NCBI RefSeq assembly: GCF_029531655.1
Contig: NZ_JANRMI010000007.1
Span: 1-64,000 of the forward strand
Direction: 5' to 3'
DNA length: 64,000 bases
From: Bdellovibrio svalbardensis
GTDB taxonomy: Bacteria; Bdellovibrionota; Bdellovibrionia; Bdellovibrionales; Bdellovibrionaceae
Under the pieces are notes generated by a model. It was not told the origin of the DNA. It saw only the letters and a list, made by a program, of their open reading frames with translations, and searched no databases. Made by a program: the position numbers and the translations under genes. This document shows, piece by piece, positions 7,855-17,560 of this stretch; the first letter of the stretch is position 1; the number at the start of each line of letters is the position of its first letter.

Positions 7855-7922
7855 CGGTATCTCCTGGAAAGCGTTCGTTATGGAATGAACAGGCTTATAG
7901 GAGACTTGCTGTCATAAAGGCA

Positions 7923-7949
7923 GTGCATGTTTTTAAACTAAACATGCAC
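7923..7949 (-). terminator. Hairpin downstream of psd
   Basis: GTGCATGTTT (7923-7932) pairs perfectly with AAACATGCAC (7940-7949). It lies 20 bases past the psd stop codon on the minus strand. The stem ends without a long U-run, so it is a weak intrinsic terminator candidate. Confidence 0.5.
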
Positions 7950-7969
7950 CAAATACATAGTACCGGGCA

Positions 7970-8797
7970 CTACTTGATCAGCGGACCATTGACCTTCACA
8001 GAAGGCCCCAGGTTCAAATGACCTTCGAACTTCTGACGGAAGCTCGGTGGATAAAGCATCACGATCGTCGAGCCCATGCGGAACATTCCGAGCTCGGCAC
8101 CCTTGTGAGTCGGAATCTCTGGCGAGTAGAACTTATGCTGGAAGATATGGGGACCTTTTTGATTGCCTTGAATCTGCTCATCAAAGCTCAGGCAGATATG
8201 ACCCACATTAGTCGCACCCACAAAGACCACGCCCACCGGGCCCAAATCAGTATCGATCTCCACCAAAACACGTTCATTTACAGAGAACAAATTTTTGATA
8301 TTTGTCGTGCTCCACTCATTCACTGGCCACAACTCGCCCGGCATATAACGAACTGAAGTGATATCCCCATCGACTGGAGAGTGCACGCGGTGATAATCCG
8401 TTGGGCAAAGATAATATGTGAGGAAAAAGCCACCGGCCCATTTTTTATCGCAATCTGGGTCTTGAGTGAACTCACTCAATTTATAGGTGATCCCTTTTGC
8501 CTGAATCAAAGTCCCATCATCAATCGGCGCGGATTGTGTGATTTTGCTATCCGCTGGATGAACGGCCCAGGTATTTGCCACGGGACGAGTGCCTAACTTC
8601 AAACGACGGATGAAGAAATCGCCGATGGAGGGGTACTCTGTGTAGGGTTTTTCAGCCTCTTCGAGGTTGATGTTATAAAACCACGCGAAAGATTTCACGG
8701 TGGCGCGGGCCCAAAATTTAGGTCCACGGTAGTGCATAAATTTCCCGACCCAGCGACTGAGGCGGCGTTTTGGAAGAATTCTTGTAATTGCTGACAT
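7970..8797 (-). CDS. psd: Phosphatidylserine decarboxylase proenzyme
   Basis: Psd converts phosphatidylserine to phosphatidylethanolamine at the inner membrane and self-cleaves to form a pyruvoyl group. The 275-residue protein has FFLTYYLCPTDYHRVHSPVDG (catalytic Asp/His region). Near the C-terminus it has MGSTIVML, the LGST-type cleavage site where Ser becomes pyruvoyl. IGDFFIRRLK is also a family segment. The length is typical of proteobacterial Psd. It stands alone, divergent from the FAD dehydrogenase gene. Confidence 0.95.
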   Translation of the reverse strand: MSAITRILPKRRLSRWVGKFMHYRGPKFWARATVKSFAWFYNINLEEAEKPYTEYPSIGDFFIRRLKLGTRPVANTWAVHPADSKITQSAPIDDGTLIQAKGITYKLSEFTQDPDCDKKWAGGFFLTYYLCPTDYHRVHSPVDGDITSVRYMPGELWPVNEWSTTNIKNLFSVNERVLVEIDTDLGPVGVVFVGATNVGHICLSFDEQIQGNQKGPHIFQHKFYSPEIPTHKGAELGMFRMGSTIVMLYPPSFRQKFEGHLNLGPSVKVNGPLIK

Positions 8798-8862
8798 ATT
8801 ATTTACTTACCCCAGCCTTCCCCCTTTGTCACTCACAGCCTTTTTGGTATAAAAGAGACCTA

Positions 8863-8879
8863 CTCCGGCGATTCCGGAG
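8863..8879. repeat. CTCCGG hairpin in the leader of the 8935 gene
   Basis: CTCCGG (8863-8868) and CCGGAG (8874-8879) form a short stem. Similar ACTCCGGC/GCCGGAGT hairpins stand before htpG (56854) and, as ACTCCGAC/GTCGGAGT, at 37990. Confidence 0.5.
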
Positions 8880-8934
8880 GCTAGCTGAACAAAGCAACCC
8901 CTATTGGCACATAACAAGGCCCAGAAGGATCCCC

Positions 8935-10479
8935 ATGTCGAAGATATTCAACAATATCGAAATCCCTATTGACCAAGACCTCGAAGAAAAACTTCAATAC
9001 TTGATGCCTGAGCACGGCCCTTACCGCATTCTTCGCCAAAGCGTGGATGCTCGCCGCGCTCACTCTCCGCATTTTGTCTATTCGGTGGAAGTAGCGGCCA
9101 AGGGCGAAACCTTAAGCAATCCACAATTTGATCTTGAGAAAATCAAAACTCCCTCCGAGAAGCCTTTGATCGTGGGAACAGGCCCTGCCGGACTTTTCGC
9201 AGCCTTGCGCTTTGTTGAGCGCGGAGTTCCATGTGTGTTGTTTGAGCGTGGTTCTGACAGTGGCGAGCGCATGAAGGGCATCAATCAATTCTGGCGCTAT
9301 GGCAAACTCGATACTCGCAACAACGTGTGCTTCGGTGAAGGTGGCGCAGGTCTTTACTCTGATGGTAAATTGATCACGCGTATTAAGTCTCCGCACATCC
9401 CTTACGTGATGAATCGCTTGGTGAAATTTGGCGCGCCCGAAGAGATTCAATGGCTTTCAAATCCCCATGTGGGATCCGACCGCATTCGCCGTGTGATTCC
9501 CAAACTTCGTGAGTTCTTAAAAGCCAATGGTTGCGAGATTCATTTCAATACACAAGTGACTGAGATTCTGACTGAAGGCAAACAGGTCGTCGGCGTGCGT
9601 ACTGAGCATGGCACCGAATTTAAATCTCCACATGTGATTCTGGCGACGGGCCATTCTGCCGAAGATATGATCAATCACCTGCATGAATTGGGCGTCCACC
9701 TTGACGGCAAATCATTCGCCATGGGCCTGCGTATTGAGCACTCGCAAGCCGATATCAATAAGATTCAATATCGTCAGTTCTCGGAGCATCCCAAATTAGG
9801 TGCTGCCAATTATAAGCTTGCCGACCATGACGACGAAACTGGTATTGGAGTTTACTCATTCTGTATGTGCCCGGGAGGCTATGTTCTGTCTGCCGGCACG
9901 GAAGCTGACGGCTTGGTTTGCAACGGCATGAGCAACTACAATCGCAATTCGCCCTATGCGAATGCCGCGATCGTTGTCAGCATTGATCACAATAAACTAT
10001 TCGGCAATGACACTTTCGGTGGCATGAAACTTCGCCGTGAATTGGAAACGAACGCCTTCAAAGCGGTTCAATCAGCCGGTGGAACACGCGAGCTGCCAGC
10101 ACAAAATTTGATGGACTTCCTGGGCGGCACTTCAAAAAAAGGCCCTCGTGCTTTGCGACCGGGATCATCTCCATCTGGAGCTCTGAACATTCGCCTGGAC
10201 GAACTTCTTCCCAAGCATATGACGACGCGAATTCGCGAAGGTCTTGAGAAATTCAATCGCAACATGAAAGGCTTCGTCGTCGAAGACGCCCAAGTCTATG
10301 GCATCGAGTCCCGCACCAGTTGCCCTGTTCGCGTAACCCGCGACAACGAAACTTTAGAAAGCATCTCGCACCCCGGCCTTTACCCCGCCGGCGAAGGTGC
10401 AGGCTATGCCGGCGGAATCACCTCCGCCGCTTGCGACGGAATCAAGATCGCCGAAAAAATCATCGCAAAATTGTCTTAG
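8935..10479 (+). CDS. FAD-dependent dehydrogenase (COG2509-like)
   Basis: This 514-residue flavoprotein has VGTGPAGLFAALRFVERGVPCVLFERG (about residues 79-105), a Rossmann FAD site with its GxGxxG motif, and a second conserved segment HVILATGHSAEDM. CFGEGGAGLYSDGKL and the C-terminal GLYPAGEGAGYAGGITSAACDG close the FAD site, as in uncharacterised COG2509 dehydrogenases. The substrate is unknown. ATG 8935 is chosen because AGAAGGA precedes it; the frame is open back to 8788. A strong terminator follows. Confidence 0.88.
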   Translation: MSKIFNNIEIPIDQDLEEKLQYLMPEHGPYRILRQSVDARRAHSPHFVYSVEVAAKGETLSNPQFDLEKIKTPSEKPLIVGTGPAGLFAALRFVERGVPCVLFERGSDSGERMKGINQFWRYGKLDTRNNVCFGEGGAGLYSDGKLITRIKSPHIPYVMNRLVKFGAPEEIQWLSNPHVGSDRIRRVIPKLREFLKANGCEIHFNTQVTEILTEGKQVVGVRTEHGTEFKSPHVILATGHSAEDMINHLHELGVHLDGKSFAMGLRIEHSQADINKIQYRQFSEHPKLGAANYKLADHDDETGIGVYSFCMCPGGYVLSAGTEADGLVCNGMSNYNRNSPYANAAIVVSIDHNKLFGNDTFGGMKLRRELETNAFKAVQSAGGTRELPAQNLMDFLGGTSKKGPRALRPGSSPSGALNIRLDELLPKHMTTRIREGLEKFNRNMKGFVVEDAQVYGIESRTSCPVRVTRDNETLESISHPGLYPAGEGAGYAGGITSAACDGIKIAEKIIAKLS

Positions 10480-10483
10480 AAAT

Positions 10484-10518
10484 AAAAAGGGAAGTTCAAA
10501 TGAACTTCCCTTTTTTTT
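10484..10518 (+). terminator. Intrinsic terminator after the FAD dehydrogenase
   Basis: A GGGAAGTTCA stem (left arm 10484-10498, right arm 10501-10515) is flanked by A5 on one side and T8 on the other. The symmetrical A and T runs would also allow minus-strand use. Confidence 0.9.
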
Positions 10519-10670
10519 ATACGTTGAGCCTCAAAGGCTACTCGAAACCCACCTTTGGTGGTCTCGCCGTACATTTTTGACATGCATTGCGACACCAGCG
10601 CCGAAAGTAAGGGTTATCGACTTCCTGAAATCTACATCGCAAATACTACTATTAAGATTCTGGTGTTGAA

Positions 10671-10706
10671 AATTAAAAGGGAGCTCTGTTGAGCTCCCTT
10701 TTAATT
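10671..10706 (-). terminator. Terminator after icmF
   Basis: A perfect 16-bp stem: arms 10671-10686 and 10691-10706 around TGTT, core AAAAGGGAGCTC. On the minus strand it ends the hbd-crotonase-icmF operon; TTTTAATT follows the GC part. Between here and 10520 are only two small hairpins (AGCCT/AGGCT near 10527 and CCACC/GGTGG near 10550). Confidence 0.85.
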
Positions 10707-10721
10707 GGATACTGCCATCCT

Positions 10722-13700
10722 TTAGAGATTGCGGCGGTATTGGCCGCCGACTTCGTAGAGGGCGGTTGTCATTTGATAGAGACTGCAATGTCTTGCTGCG
10801 CTCATCAGAGCTGCGAAGATATTGCCGCCATTCAAGACTGTTTCTTTTAGCTTTTTAAGTTCCAGTTCACCTTCAGACTGATGGTCTGTTTGGTATTTAT
10901 GAACATTATCCAGCTGTTGGTTCTTTTCTTCGTAAGAAGCACGAGCCAACTCGATCTTTGGTGGGACATAGTCCGCAGCCATTGTTTTAGGATCGATGAA
11001 AGTGTTCACGCCGATGATTGGCAAAGTGCCATCATGCTTCAAACGCTCATAGTACAATGATTCTTCCTGGATTTTTGAACGTTGGTATTGGGTTTCCATC
11101 GCACCCAAAACACCACCGCGTTCATTGATCTTTTTGAATTCATTCAGAACCGCTTCTTCAACCAGATCGGTCAGCTCGTCCATGAAGTAAGAACCCTGCA
11201 TTGGGTTTTCATTCATGGTCATGCCGAACTCACGGTTGATGATCATTTGAATTGCCATCGCACGACGAACAGATTCCTCTGTTGGAGTCGTGATAGCCTC
11301 GTCATAGGCATTCGTATGCAAGCTATTGCAGTTATCGTAGATAGCTAGCAAGGCCTGCAAAGTGGTGCGGATGTCATTGAAGTCAATTTCTTGAGCATGC
11401 AATGAGCGGCCTGAGGTTTGAATATGGTATTTCAACTTTTGCGAGCGATCATTCGCCTTATAAAGATCACGCATCGCGACCGCCCAGATACGGCGAGCCA
11501 CACGGCCTAATACAGAGTACTCAGGATCCAGACCGTTGCTGAAGAAGAACGACAAATTCGGTGCAAAGTCGTCCACTTTCAAACCGCGAGACAAATAGTA
11601 TTCAACGAAAGTGAATCCATTCGACAAGGTGAAGGCCAATTGAGAAATCGGATTCGCTCCGGCTTCAGCAATATGATAGCCCGAAATACTGACAGAGTAG
11701 AAGTTGCGGATTTTCTGTTTAACAAAGTATTCCGCGATATCGCCCATCATCTTCAACGCGAAGTTGATAGAGAAGATACAAGTGTTCTGCCCTTGGTCCT
11801 CTTTAAGGATATCGGCCTGCACTGTCCCGCGCACCTGTTGCAGAGTCCAAATTGCGACATCGGTGTACTCTTGTGGAGTCACTTTACGACCCAGCTCTTT
11901 TTCTTTCTTTTCAACCTGCTGATCGATCGCTGTATTGAAGTAGAAAGCCAGGATCATTGGCGCTGGACCATTGATCGTCATACTGACTGAAGTATTTGGA
12001 TTGATCAAATCAAAGCCCGCAAAGAGCTTTTTCATATCATTCAAAGTACAGATGCTCACACCTGATTCTCCGACTTTACCGAAGATATCCGGGCGCTGGT
12101 CAGGATCTTGTCCGTACAAAGTAACGGAGTCAAAGGCCGTCGACAAACGGTGAGCTGTCTCACCCTTCGTCAAATAATGGAATCGACGATTGGTTCTTTC
12201 CGGAGTTCCCTCCCCCGCAAACATACGCTTGGGATCTTCATCGGCGCGTTTCAGTGGGAACACCCCTGCTGTGAACGGGAATTCACCGGGAACATTCTCA
12301 AGCTTCAAGTATCTGAAGCGATCGCCCCAGTCCTTCATTTTAGGGACAACAACCCTGCGGATTTTTGTTCCGCTTAAAGATTCACGAGTCAAAGTCTGGC
12401 GAAGTTCTTTATCACGAACCTGGAAAACCAATTCATCGCCAGAATATCTTTCGATCAATTTGTCGAAGCCCTTTAAAGATTCTAATTCCTCAGCTGTGAA
12501 TTCCGCTTCCAGCTGACTTTGCACTTTTTGCACTTGTTCCGCAGGAGTTCCCAACAAGGGAGCCAGCTTTTGAAGACTTCCAAGTTTTGAAGCCTCTTCG
12601 GCCAGCACTTCCGTGCGTTTTTTATATTTATGAATTGTTGAAACAATCTCAGCCAGGTAGTTCTGACGATCTGCGGAGATGATTCCATGTTCTTCTGCTG
12701 AAAGGATGTTCGCTTTGTGGTTTGCATCCACAACCCAACGACCTTTCTGTCTTTCTTCCAACATATCAGCGAGCTTAAAGAACAACTTATTCACGCCACC
12801 GTCGTTGAACTGAGAAGCTTGAGTCAGATAAACTGGAACTTCCACTTTTTCGTCAAAGATCTTGCGAGAGCGCTTGTACTGTTTCGTCACATCGCGAAGA
12901 GCATCCAATGCCCCGCGACGGTCCGCTTTATTGACCGCAATCAAATCCGCGAAGTCGATCATATCGATTTTCTCAAGCTGCGACTGTGCGCCGAAGTCAG
13001 AAGTCATCACGTACATCGACATATCACTGACTTCAGTAATGGCCATGTTTCCTTGACCAATCCCTGAGGTTTCCGCGATCACAAAATCGAAATCAAGTTG
13101 ACGGATGAATTTCAAAATCTCCGGCAAAGAAGAAGCAATCTCTCGGCCTGAACCACGGGAAGCCACGGAGCGCATATACACTTTTGTGCGCGACAAAGAA
13201 TTCATACGAATACGGTCACCCAGCAAAGAACCGCCGGTTTTGCGCTTGGACGGATCCACGCACACAACTGCGATTTTCTTATCCGGATAAGCATTCAAAT
13301 AACGCTGAACAAGTTCGTCGATCAATGACGACTTACCCGCCCCACCGGTTCCGGTAATACCCAAAACCAAAGGAGGATTTTTTGCTTTGAATGAATCCAA
13401 ACCAAAGTTGCTGAGTGAAACATCTTTGTTTCCGTTTTCAATCGCAGTCAATGCCACACCCAGTTCCACAGAAGGAACGGTGTCGCCCTGAAATATATTC
13501 TTCTTAGTTTTAAACTCTTTTTGTTTTTCCAGAAGGTCGAAGTCACAGCCGCGAACGACCATTTCGATCATACCTTCAAGACCCAAACGACGACCGTCTT
13601 CAGGATGGAAGATCTGAGCGATGCCATAGGCCTCGAGCTCTTTCTTTTCATCATAGACGATCACGCCTCCGCCACCACCATAGATTTGCACATAGCCAGC

Positions 13701-13961
13701 ACCTGCTTCGTTCAAAAGATCACGCATGTACTTGAAGTACTCCATGTGACCACCTTGATATGAACTGATGCAAACCCCTTGGGCGCCCTCTTGAAGAACG
13801 GCCTTCACAACGTCGCTCACGGAGCGGTTGTGGCCCAAATGGATCACTTCAGCGCCCATATCCTGAAGAATACGGCGCATGATATTGATACTTGCATCGT
13901 GCCCATCGAAAAGAGCCGCTGCTGTGACAATTCTAACTGGATGCTTGGGAGAGTATGCCAT
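10722..13961 (-). CDS. icmF: Fused isobutyryl-CoA mutase IcmF
   Basis: This 1079-residue fusion carries three modules. The first is a B12-binding domain with DGHD at 19-22. The second is a MeaB-like GTPase chaperone with P-loop GTGGAGKSS at 204-212 and NKAD. The third is a C-terminal acyl-CoA mutase barrel (GYHIAEAGANPISQLAFTLS). IcmF interconverts isobutyryl-CoA and n-butyryl-CoA, and in some species pivalyl-CoA, using adenosylcobalamin. The start follows the crotonase stop by 3 bases and its ribosome binding site (AAAGGTG) lies in the crotonase 3' end, so translation is probably coupled. With crotonase and Hbd it would channel branched C4 acyl-CoA into beta-oxidation. Confidence 0.95.
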   Translation of the reverse strand: MAYSPKHPVRIVTAAALFDGHDASINIMRRILQDMGAEVIHLGHNRSVSDVVKAVLQEGAQGVCISSYQGGHMEYFKYMRDLLNEAGAGYVQIYGGGGGVIVYDEKKELEAYGIAQIFHPEDGRRLGLEGMIEMVVRGCDFDLLEKQKEFKTKKNIFQGDTVPSVELGVALTAIENGNKDVSLSNFGLDSFKAKNPPLVLGITGTGGAGKSSLIDELVQRYLNAYPDKKIAVVCVDPSKRKTGGSLLGDRIRMNSLSRTKVYMRSVASRGSGREIASSLPEILKFIRQLDFDFVIAETSGIGQGNMAITEVSDMSMYVMTSDFGAQSQLEKIDMIDFADLIAVNKADRRGALDALRDVTKQYKRSRKIFDEKVEVPVYLTQASQFNDGGVNKLFFKLADMLEERQKGRWVVDANHKANILSAEEHGIISADRQNYLAEIVSTIHKYKKRTEVLAEEASKLGSLQKLAPLLGTPAEQVQKVQSQLEAEFTAEELESLKGFDKLIERYSGDELVFQVRDKELRQTLTRESLSGTKIRRVVVPKMKDWGDRFRYLKLENVPGEFPFTAGVFPLKRADEDPKRMFAGEGTPERTNRRFHYLTKGETAHRLSTAFDSVTLYGQDPDQRPDIFGKVGESGVSICTLNDMKKLFAGFDLINPNTSVSMTINGPAPMILAFYFNTAIDQQVEKKEKELGRKVTPQEYTDVAIWTLQQVRGTVQADILKEDQGQNTCIFSINFALKMMGDIAEYFVKQKIRNFYSVSISGYHIAEAGANPISQLAFTLSNGFTFVEYYLSRGLKVDDFAPNLSFFFSNGLDPEYSVLGRVARRIWAVAMRDLYKANDRSQKLKYHIQTSGRSLHAQEIDFNDIRTTLQALLAIYDNCNSLHTNAYDEAITTPTEESVRRAMAIQMIINREFGMTMNENPMQGSYFMDELTDLVEEAVLNEFKKINERGGVLGAMETQYQRSKIQEESLYYERLKHDGTLPIIGVNTFIDPKTMAADYVPPKIELARASYEEKNQQLDNVHKYQTDHQSEGELELKKLKETVLNGGNIFAALMSAARHCSLYQMTTALYEVGGQYRRNL

Positions 13962-13964
13962 TAA

Positions 13965-14762
13965 CTATTCACCTTTAAAATTTGCTTTGCGCTTTTCAAT
14001 GAAAGCGCCGGTGCCTTCTTTGACGTCTGCTGTATGGAAAAGTTCAGAGAAGATTTTCGCTTCATTTTTCTGAGCCTCTTCAACATCCATATCCCAGGCT
14101 TGATTGATAGAGAACTTCGCAGCCCCCACCGCAACAGGCGCTTTAGATAAGATTGCATCTACGGTCTTCATCACCGTGGTCATCAATTCCGCTTGCGGAA
14201 CAACCTTGTTCACCAAACCATAGGTCAAGGCTTCTGCAGCTGTGATCATACCACCCGTGTAGGTCAGCTCGCGAGCTTTACGCTGCCCCACCGCACGAGC
14301 CATACGAACAGTACCACCAAAGCCTGGAATCAAACCCAGGCTGACTTCTGGCAAACCGAATTTTGCATTTTCAGAAGCATAAATAAAATCACAACCAAGA
14401 GCGAGTTCACAACCACCGCCAAGTGCAAAACCATTGACCGCTGCGATCACTGGAATTTTCAACAATGTGAACTCGTGGAAAATACTTTGACCACGCTGTG
14501 CGAAGGTCAAAGCTTTCTCTTCATCAAGTTCGTGAATTTCCTTGATATCCGCGCCCGCGACGAATGCTTTTTCACCCGCGCCAGTAATGATCAAAACGCG
14601 AGCATCAACATAAGACATTTCGCCAATCTGACGAAGCACTTCACCCATTTCGCTAAGAACGGTCGAATTCAAGGCATTCAAAGCCTCTGGACGGTTGATC
14701 GTAAGGATCCACACGCCATTTGGTTTTTGCTCAAGAAGAAGAGTTTTATATGAAACATCCAT
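13965..14762 (-). CDS. Enoyl-CoA hydratase (crotonase)
   Basis: The 265-residue protein is a stand-alone crotonase. AGEKAFVAGADIKEI is the CoA oxyanion-hole segment, and NGFALGGGCELALGCD and FGLPEVSLGLIPGFGGT carry the two catalytic Glu residues. It would hydrate crotonyl-CoA to 3-hydroxybutyryl-CoA. It lies between hbd and icmF, 18 and 3 bases apart, so a single operon is very likely. AAGGA precedes the ATG. Confidence 0.92.
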   Translation of the reverse strand: MDVSYKTLLLEQKPNGVWILTINRPEALNALNSTVLSEMGEVLRQIGEMSYVDARVLIITGAGEKAFVAGADIKEIHELDEEKALTFAQRGQSIFHEFTLLKIPVIAAVNGFALGGGCELALGCDFIYASENAKFGLPEVSLGLIPGFGGTVRMARAVGQRKARELTYTGGMITAAEALTYGLVNKVVPQAELMTTVMKTVDAILSKAPVAVGAAKFSINQAWDMDVEEAQKNEAKIFSELFHTADVKEGTGAFIEKRKANFKGE

Positions 14763-14780
14763 GACAACAAATCCTTATGC

Positions 14781-15641
14781 TTATTTCTGAGAATAGTCGT
14801 AGAAACCACGACCTGACTTACGACCCAACCAACCCGCTTCAACATATTTCACAAGAAGTGGACATGGGCGGTATTTAGAGTCACCCAAACCATCATGAAG
14901 GACGTTCATGATCGCAAGGCAAGTGTCCAAACCGATAAAGTCAGCCAAAGTCAAAGGACCCATAGGTTGATTAGTTCCCAATTTCATAGCACTGTCGATA
15001 GATTCTACGGAAGCAATGCCTTCATGAAGAGTGTAGACAGCTTCGTTGATCATCGGCATCAAGATGCGATTCACGATAAATCCTGGCATGTCTTTCACAG
15101 ACTCAACGAAAACCTTATCCATTTTTTCCGCCAAAGCGCGAACCGCTTTGAAAGTTTCATCTGAAGTTTGCAAGCCACGGATACCTTCAACAAGCTTCAT
15201 CAAAGGAACTGGATTCATGAAATGCATACCAGCCACTTTGTCTGGACGCTTCGTCACCGCAGCGATTTTAGTGATTGAGATGGAAGACGTATTGGAAACC
15301 AACAACGCGCCAGCTTTTACATGGGCATCAAGGTCTTTGAAGATTTTAAGTTTCAAATCAACATTTTCAGTCGCAGCTTCAATCACGATATCGCAATCTT
15401 TCAAGCCTGCCGCCTCATGGGTTGTTTTGATGCGACCAAGAAGAGTGGCTTTATCAGCCTCCGTCATCGCGCCTTTTTTGATGATGCGATCACAGCTTCC
15501 AGAAATCGTCGCGATGCCTTTTTCAAGCGCTGTTCCGTTCACGTCCATCATGATGACGTTGAAACCAAAGTTTGCTGCTACTTGTGCGATCCCGTTTCCC
15601 ATTTGTCCTGCGCCAACAACGCCGATCAATTTAATTTCCAT
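14781..15641 (-). CDS. hbd: 3-hydroxybutyryl-CoA dehydrogenase
   Basis: This NAD-dependent enzyme oxidises 3-hydroxybutyryl-CoA to acetoacetyl-CoA. The N-terminus [20 protein letters not shown] is the dinucleotide-binding fold. [12 protein letters not shown] and [16 protein letters not shown] are the HAD-family signatures, and the C-terminal helical domain ends [15 protein letters not shown] 15641 gives 286 residues, the usual length, and has AAGGGG six bases before it; the frame is open to 15698. It is first in the operon with crotonase and icmF. Confidence 0.94.
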   Translation of the reverse strand: MEIKLIGVVGAGQMGNGIAQVAANFGFNVIMMDVNGTALEKGIATISGSCDRIIKKGAMTEADKATLLGRIKTTHEAAGLKDCDIVIEAATENVDLKLKIFKDLDAHVKAGALLVSNTSSISITKIAAVTKRPDKVAGMHFMNPVPLMKLVEGIRGLQTSDETFKAVRALAEKMDKVFVESVKDMPGFIVNRILMPMINEAVYTLHEGIASVESIDSAMKLGTNQPMGPLTLADFIGLDTCLAIMNVLHDGLGDSKYRPCPLLVKYVEAGWLGRKSGRGFYDYSQK

Positions 15642-15821
15642 GTCATTCCCCTTCGTGTAACTCTGCGCATCATTTTGCACGTCATTTACTGTGTTCATGC
15701 GCGCTTTTTATGCTTTTTAAAATAGAGTTTTTATTAAACTCGATACCTCTACCTTACCTTAGGCCTGAGGTCAAAAGTTCTGGTCTTGAGAGCACCTTGG
15801 CGAAGCCCCCAAAATAGAGAA

Positions 15822-17240
15822 ATGCGTTCTATTCTCATGCGCGTTTCTACATTGCTCCTTTTAAGCCCTCCAGCGTTTGTCGCGCTAAGCACCGCCGCGC
15901 TCAGTACAGTCGCGCAAGCGGCTCTCAGTACGGATGCGACCTCAGCCCTCTCCTTCTATCGTTCCAGACAGAGCGTTTTCCCGTCTGGCCAGGCGAGTCG
16001 AACCGAGCTTGAAAACAAGATCACCCACACCGAGCTGGAACTTTCTTACAGCGTCTCCTGGGACCATAAAACTTATGCCCTGGATAGCGACCAGATCCTG
16101 CGCGATATCCAGACGGCCCGCTATGTCGACACCAAATCCAGCTGCGAACTTTTAAGCCAAAATCTAAGAGATGCGCGCGCTCTGAAGGTGCTTCCAGCCA
16201 AGGCCACCTTGGAAGTTCTCGAAACGGACCCTTACTGGGCTCGCGTCAAAGAGAAAAACGGCAAACTCGAAGGCTGGCTGCCTTTGCATCTACTACAGGC
16301 AAAGCACGAAGACACCGGAGTTTACGTCAACTTGATCGACACCTATCTGCGCAAGGGCCCTGAAATTCCGTCTGGCATCGTGACCACCATTCCCCGCCTG
16401 CGCCGAGTTCTTCCTTTGGCAATTGAGAATGGCTTTTTAAAAATTCAATACGAAAACAAAATTGGTTATGCCGACATCAACAATTTTGTTTCCCGCGCCG
16501 ACTTCGCAAACCTCGCGTACTCACCCAAAGGGAACTGGATGACGATCAGTCATCGCAACGGCGCCTTTTTGGTTACTAAAGCCGGAACGCAGGTTCCCGT
16601 AAAAGATATTCTGGGTTACGTCACCAACAGCCATCGTGGTGTTGTGGTTCGCCCTTCCGGATCCTCAGGTCCACAGCTCCTTTCCCGCGTTGAAATTTTA
16701 AAACCCACTGCCAATGTGTGGGCCAGCAGCAAGCTCGAAGGTCACGGCGAAGTTTGGTGGAAAAAAAGCAATTTACTCATCGAAGATGAGGTGAAATCTT
16801 CAACAACGATTACGACTGACGAGCTGATGAAGAGAGAAATCTATTCGATCGCTTTTGAGAGTAAAGATTCCTTGCGTGGAATTGTTTCCTCAGAAGGTGT
16901 TTATCGCACGGAAGATGGTCTCAAATGGACTTTGATTCCTTTGTTTGGAAAACAAAACTACCCGGTCAATATTCATCCCAACGGAAACTGGTTTGTGGGT
17001 TCCTATAAGAGCGTCAATGAAGGCAAAAGCTTCGAGCCCTTCATTCGCTGGGATCAGATCGCCCAAGCCATTGAAAGCGCACTTCATCGCAATCCTAAGG
17101 TTTTGCGACTGACCCAAATCGAATCTTTGCCAAATTCACAGGTACAGATTTATGTCGATACAGGCGTGAACAAAATCAAACTGCGCAGCTCACTTTCAAG
17201 CTTCAGTTCAAATCTCAATTGGAGCGTTATTAAGAACTAG
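15822..17240 (+). CDS. Secreted protein with SH3-like domains
   Basis: The N-terminus RVSTLLLLSPPAFVALS is a signal peptide, followed by a repetitive run of ALST units. LKVLPAKATLEVLETDPYWARVKEKNGKLEGWLPLHLL (about residues 125-165) and YLRKGPEIPSGIVTTIPRLRRV have the pattern of bacterial SH3 domains, which bind cell wall. The C-terminal half has a bipartite strand pattern with SEGVYRTEDGLKWTLIPLFG, reminiscent of BNR/sortilin-type blades. Function is unknown; a periplasmic or surface envelope role is inferred. In-frame ATGs exist at 15786, 15822 and 15837. Confidence 0.65.
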   Translation: MRSILMRVSTLLLLSPPAFVALSTAALSTVAQAALSTDATSALSFYRSRQSVFPSGQASRTELENKITHTELELSYSVSWDHKTYALDSDQILRDIQTARYVDTKSSCELLSQNLRDARALKVLPAKATLEVLETDPYWARVKEKNGKLEGWLPLHLLQAKHEDTGVYVNLIDTYLRKGPEIPSGIVTTIPRLRRVLPLAIENGFLKIQYENKIGYADINNFVSRADFANLAYSPKGNWMTISHRNGAFLVTKAGTQVPVKDILGYVTNSHRGVVVRPSGSSGPQLLSRVEILKPTANVWASSKLEGHGEVWWKKSNLLIEDEVKSSTTITTDELMKREIYSIAFESKDSLRGIVSSEGVYRTEDGLKWTLIPLFGKQNYPVNIHPNGNWFVGSYKSVNEGKSFEPFIRWDQIAQAIESALHRNPKVLRLTQIESLPNSQVQIYVDTGVNKIKLRSSLSSFSSNLNWSVIKN

Positions 17241-17255
17241 CACCCCGCTAGTTCT
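17233..17255. terminator. Bidirectional hairpin over two convergent stops
   Basis: AGAACTAGC (17233-17241) pairs with GCTAGTTCT (17247-17255). The stem covers the stop codons of both converging genes. No U-run follows, so strength is uncertain. Confidence 0.5.
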
Positions 17256-17547
17256 ACTTCCAAAGTTTCCCCATCAACATCAGATAAAACATCTTAAAGT
17301 CCCCGCGCAAACTCCATAGAGGATGTTTAAAGGTCGCTGGACGATTTCTCTCAACGATAAAGTGCCCCACCCAAGCAAAGCCATACCCCACGATAGGCAG
17401 CGCCCAGGCGAACGCCCATTGCTTGGTCACAAGCAAACTGATGAAAATGATGTGCACCAACAAGGTTCCGACAAAATGCAAACGGCGATTGGTGAGGTTG
17501 GAGTGTTCTGACAAATAAAAAGGCCAAAACTCTTTAAATGTTTTCAT
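17254..17547 (-). CDS. DUF962/Mpo1-like membrane protein
   Basis: The 97-residue protein begins MKTFKEFWPFYLSEHSN and contains NRRLHFVGTLL, GYGFAWVGHFIVERNRPATF and PLWSLRGDFKMF, the DUF962 (Mpo1-like) signature with its conserved His residues. Yeast Mpo1 is an Fe-dependent alpha-oxidising dioxygenase of 2-hydroxy fatty acids; bacterial roles are unproven. Two hydrophobic helices lie in the middle. It is 13 bases downstream of plsC and belongs to that operon. ATG 17547 is preferred because the longer frame upstream runs through plsC in another frame. Confidence 0.85.
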   Translation of the reverse strand: MKTFKEFWPFYLSEHSNLTNRRLHFVGTLLVHIIFISLLVTKQWAFAWALPIVGYGFAWVGHFIVERNRPATFKHPLWSLRGDFKMFYLMLMGKLWK

Positions 17548-17560
17548 AGTCACTCCGTAA

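Noticed and set aside
14193-14753. 186-residue frame opposite the crotonase gene
   Set aside because: It lies fully inside a well-supported gene on the other strand and has no family motif.
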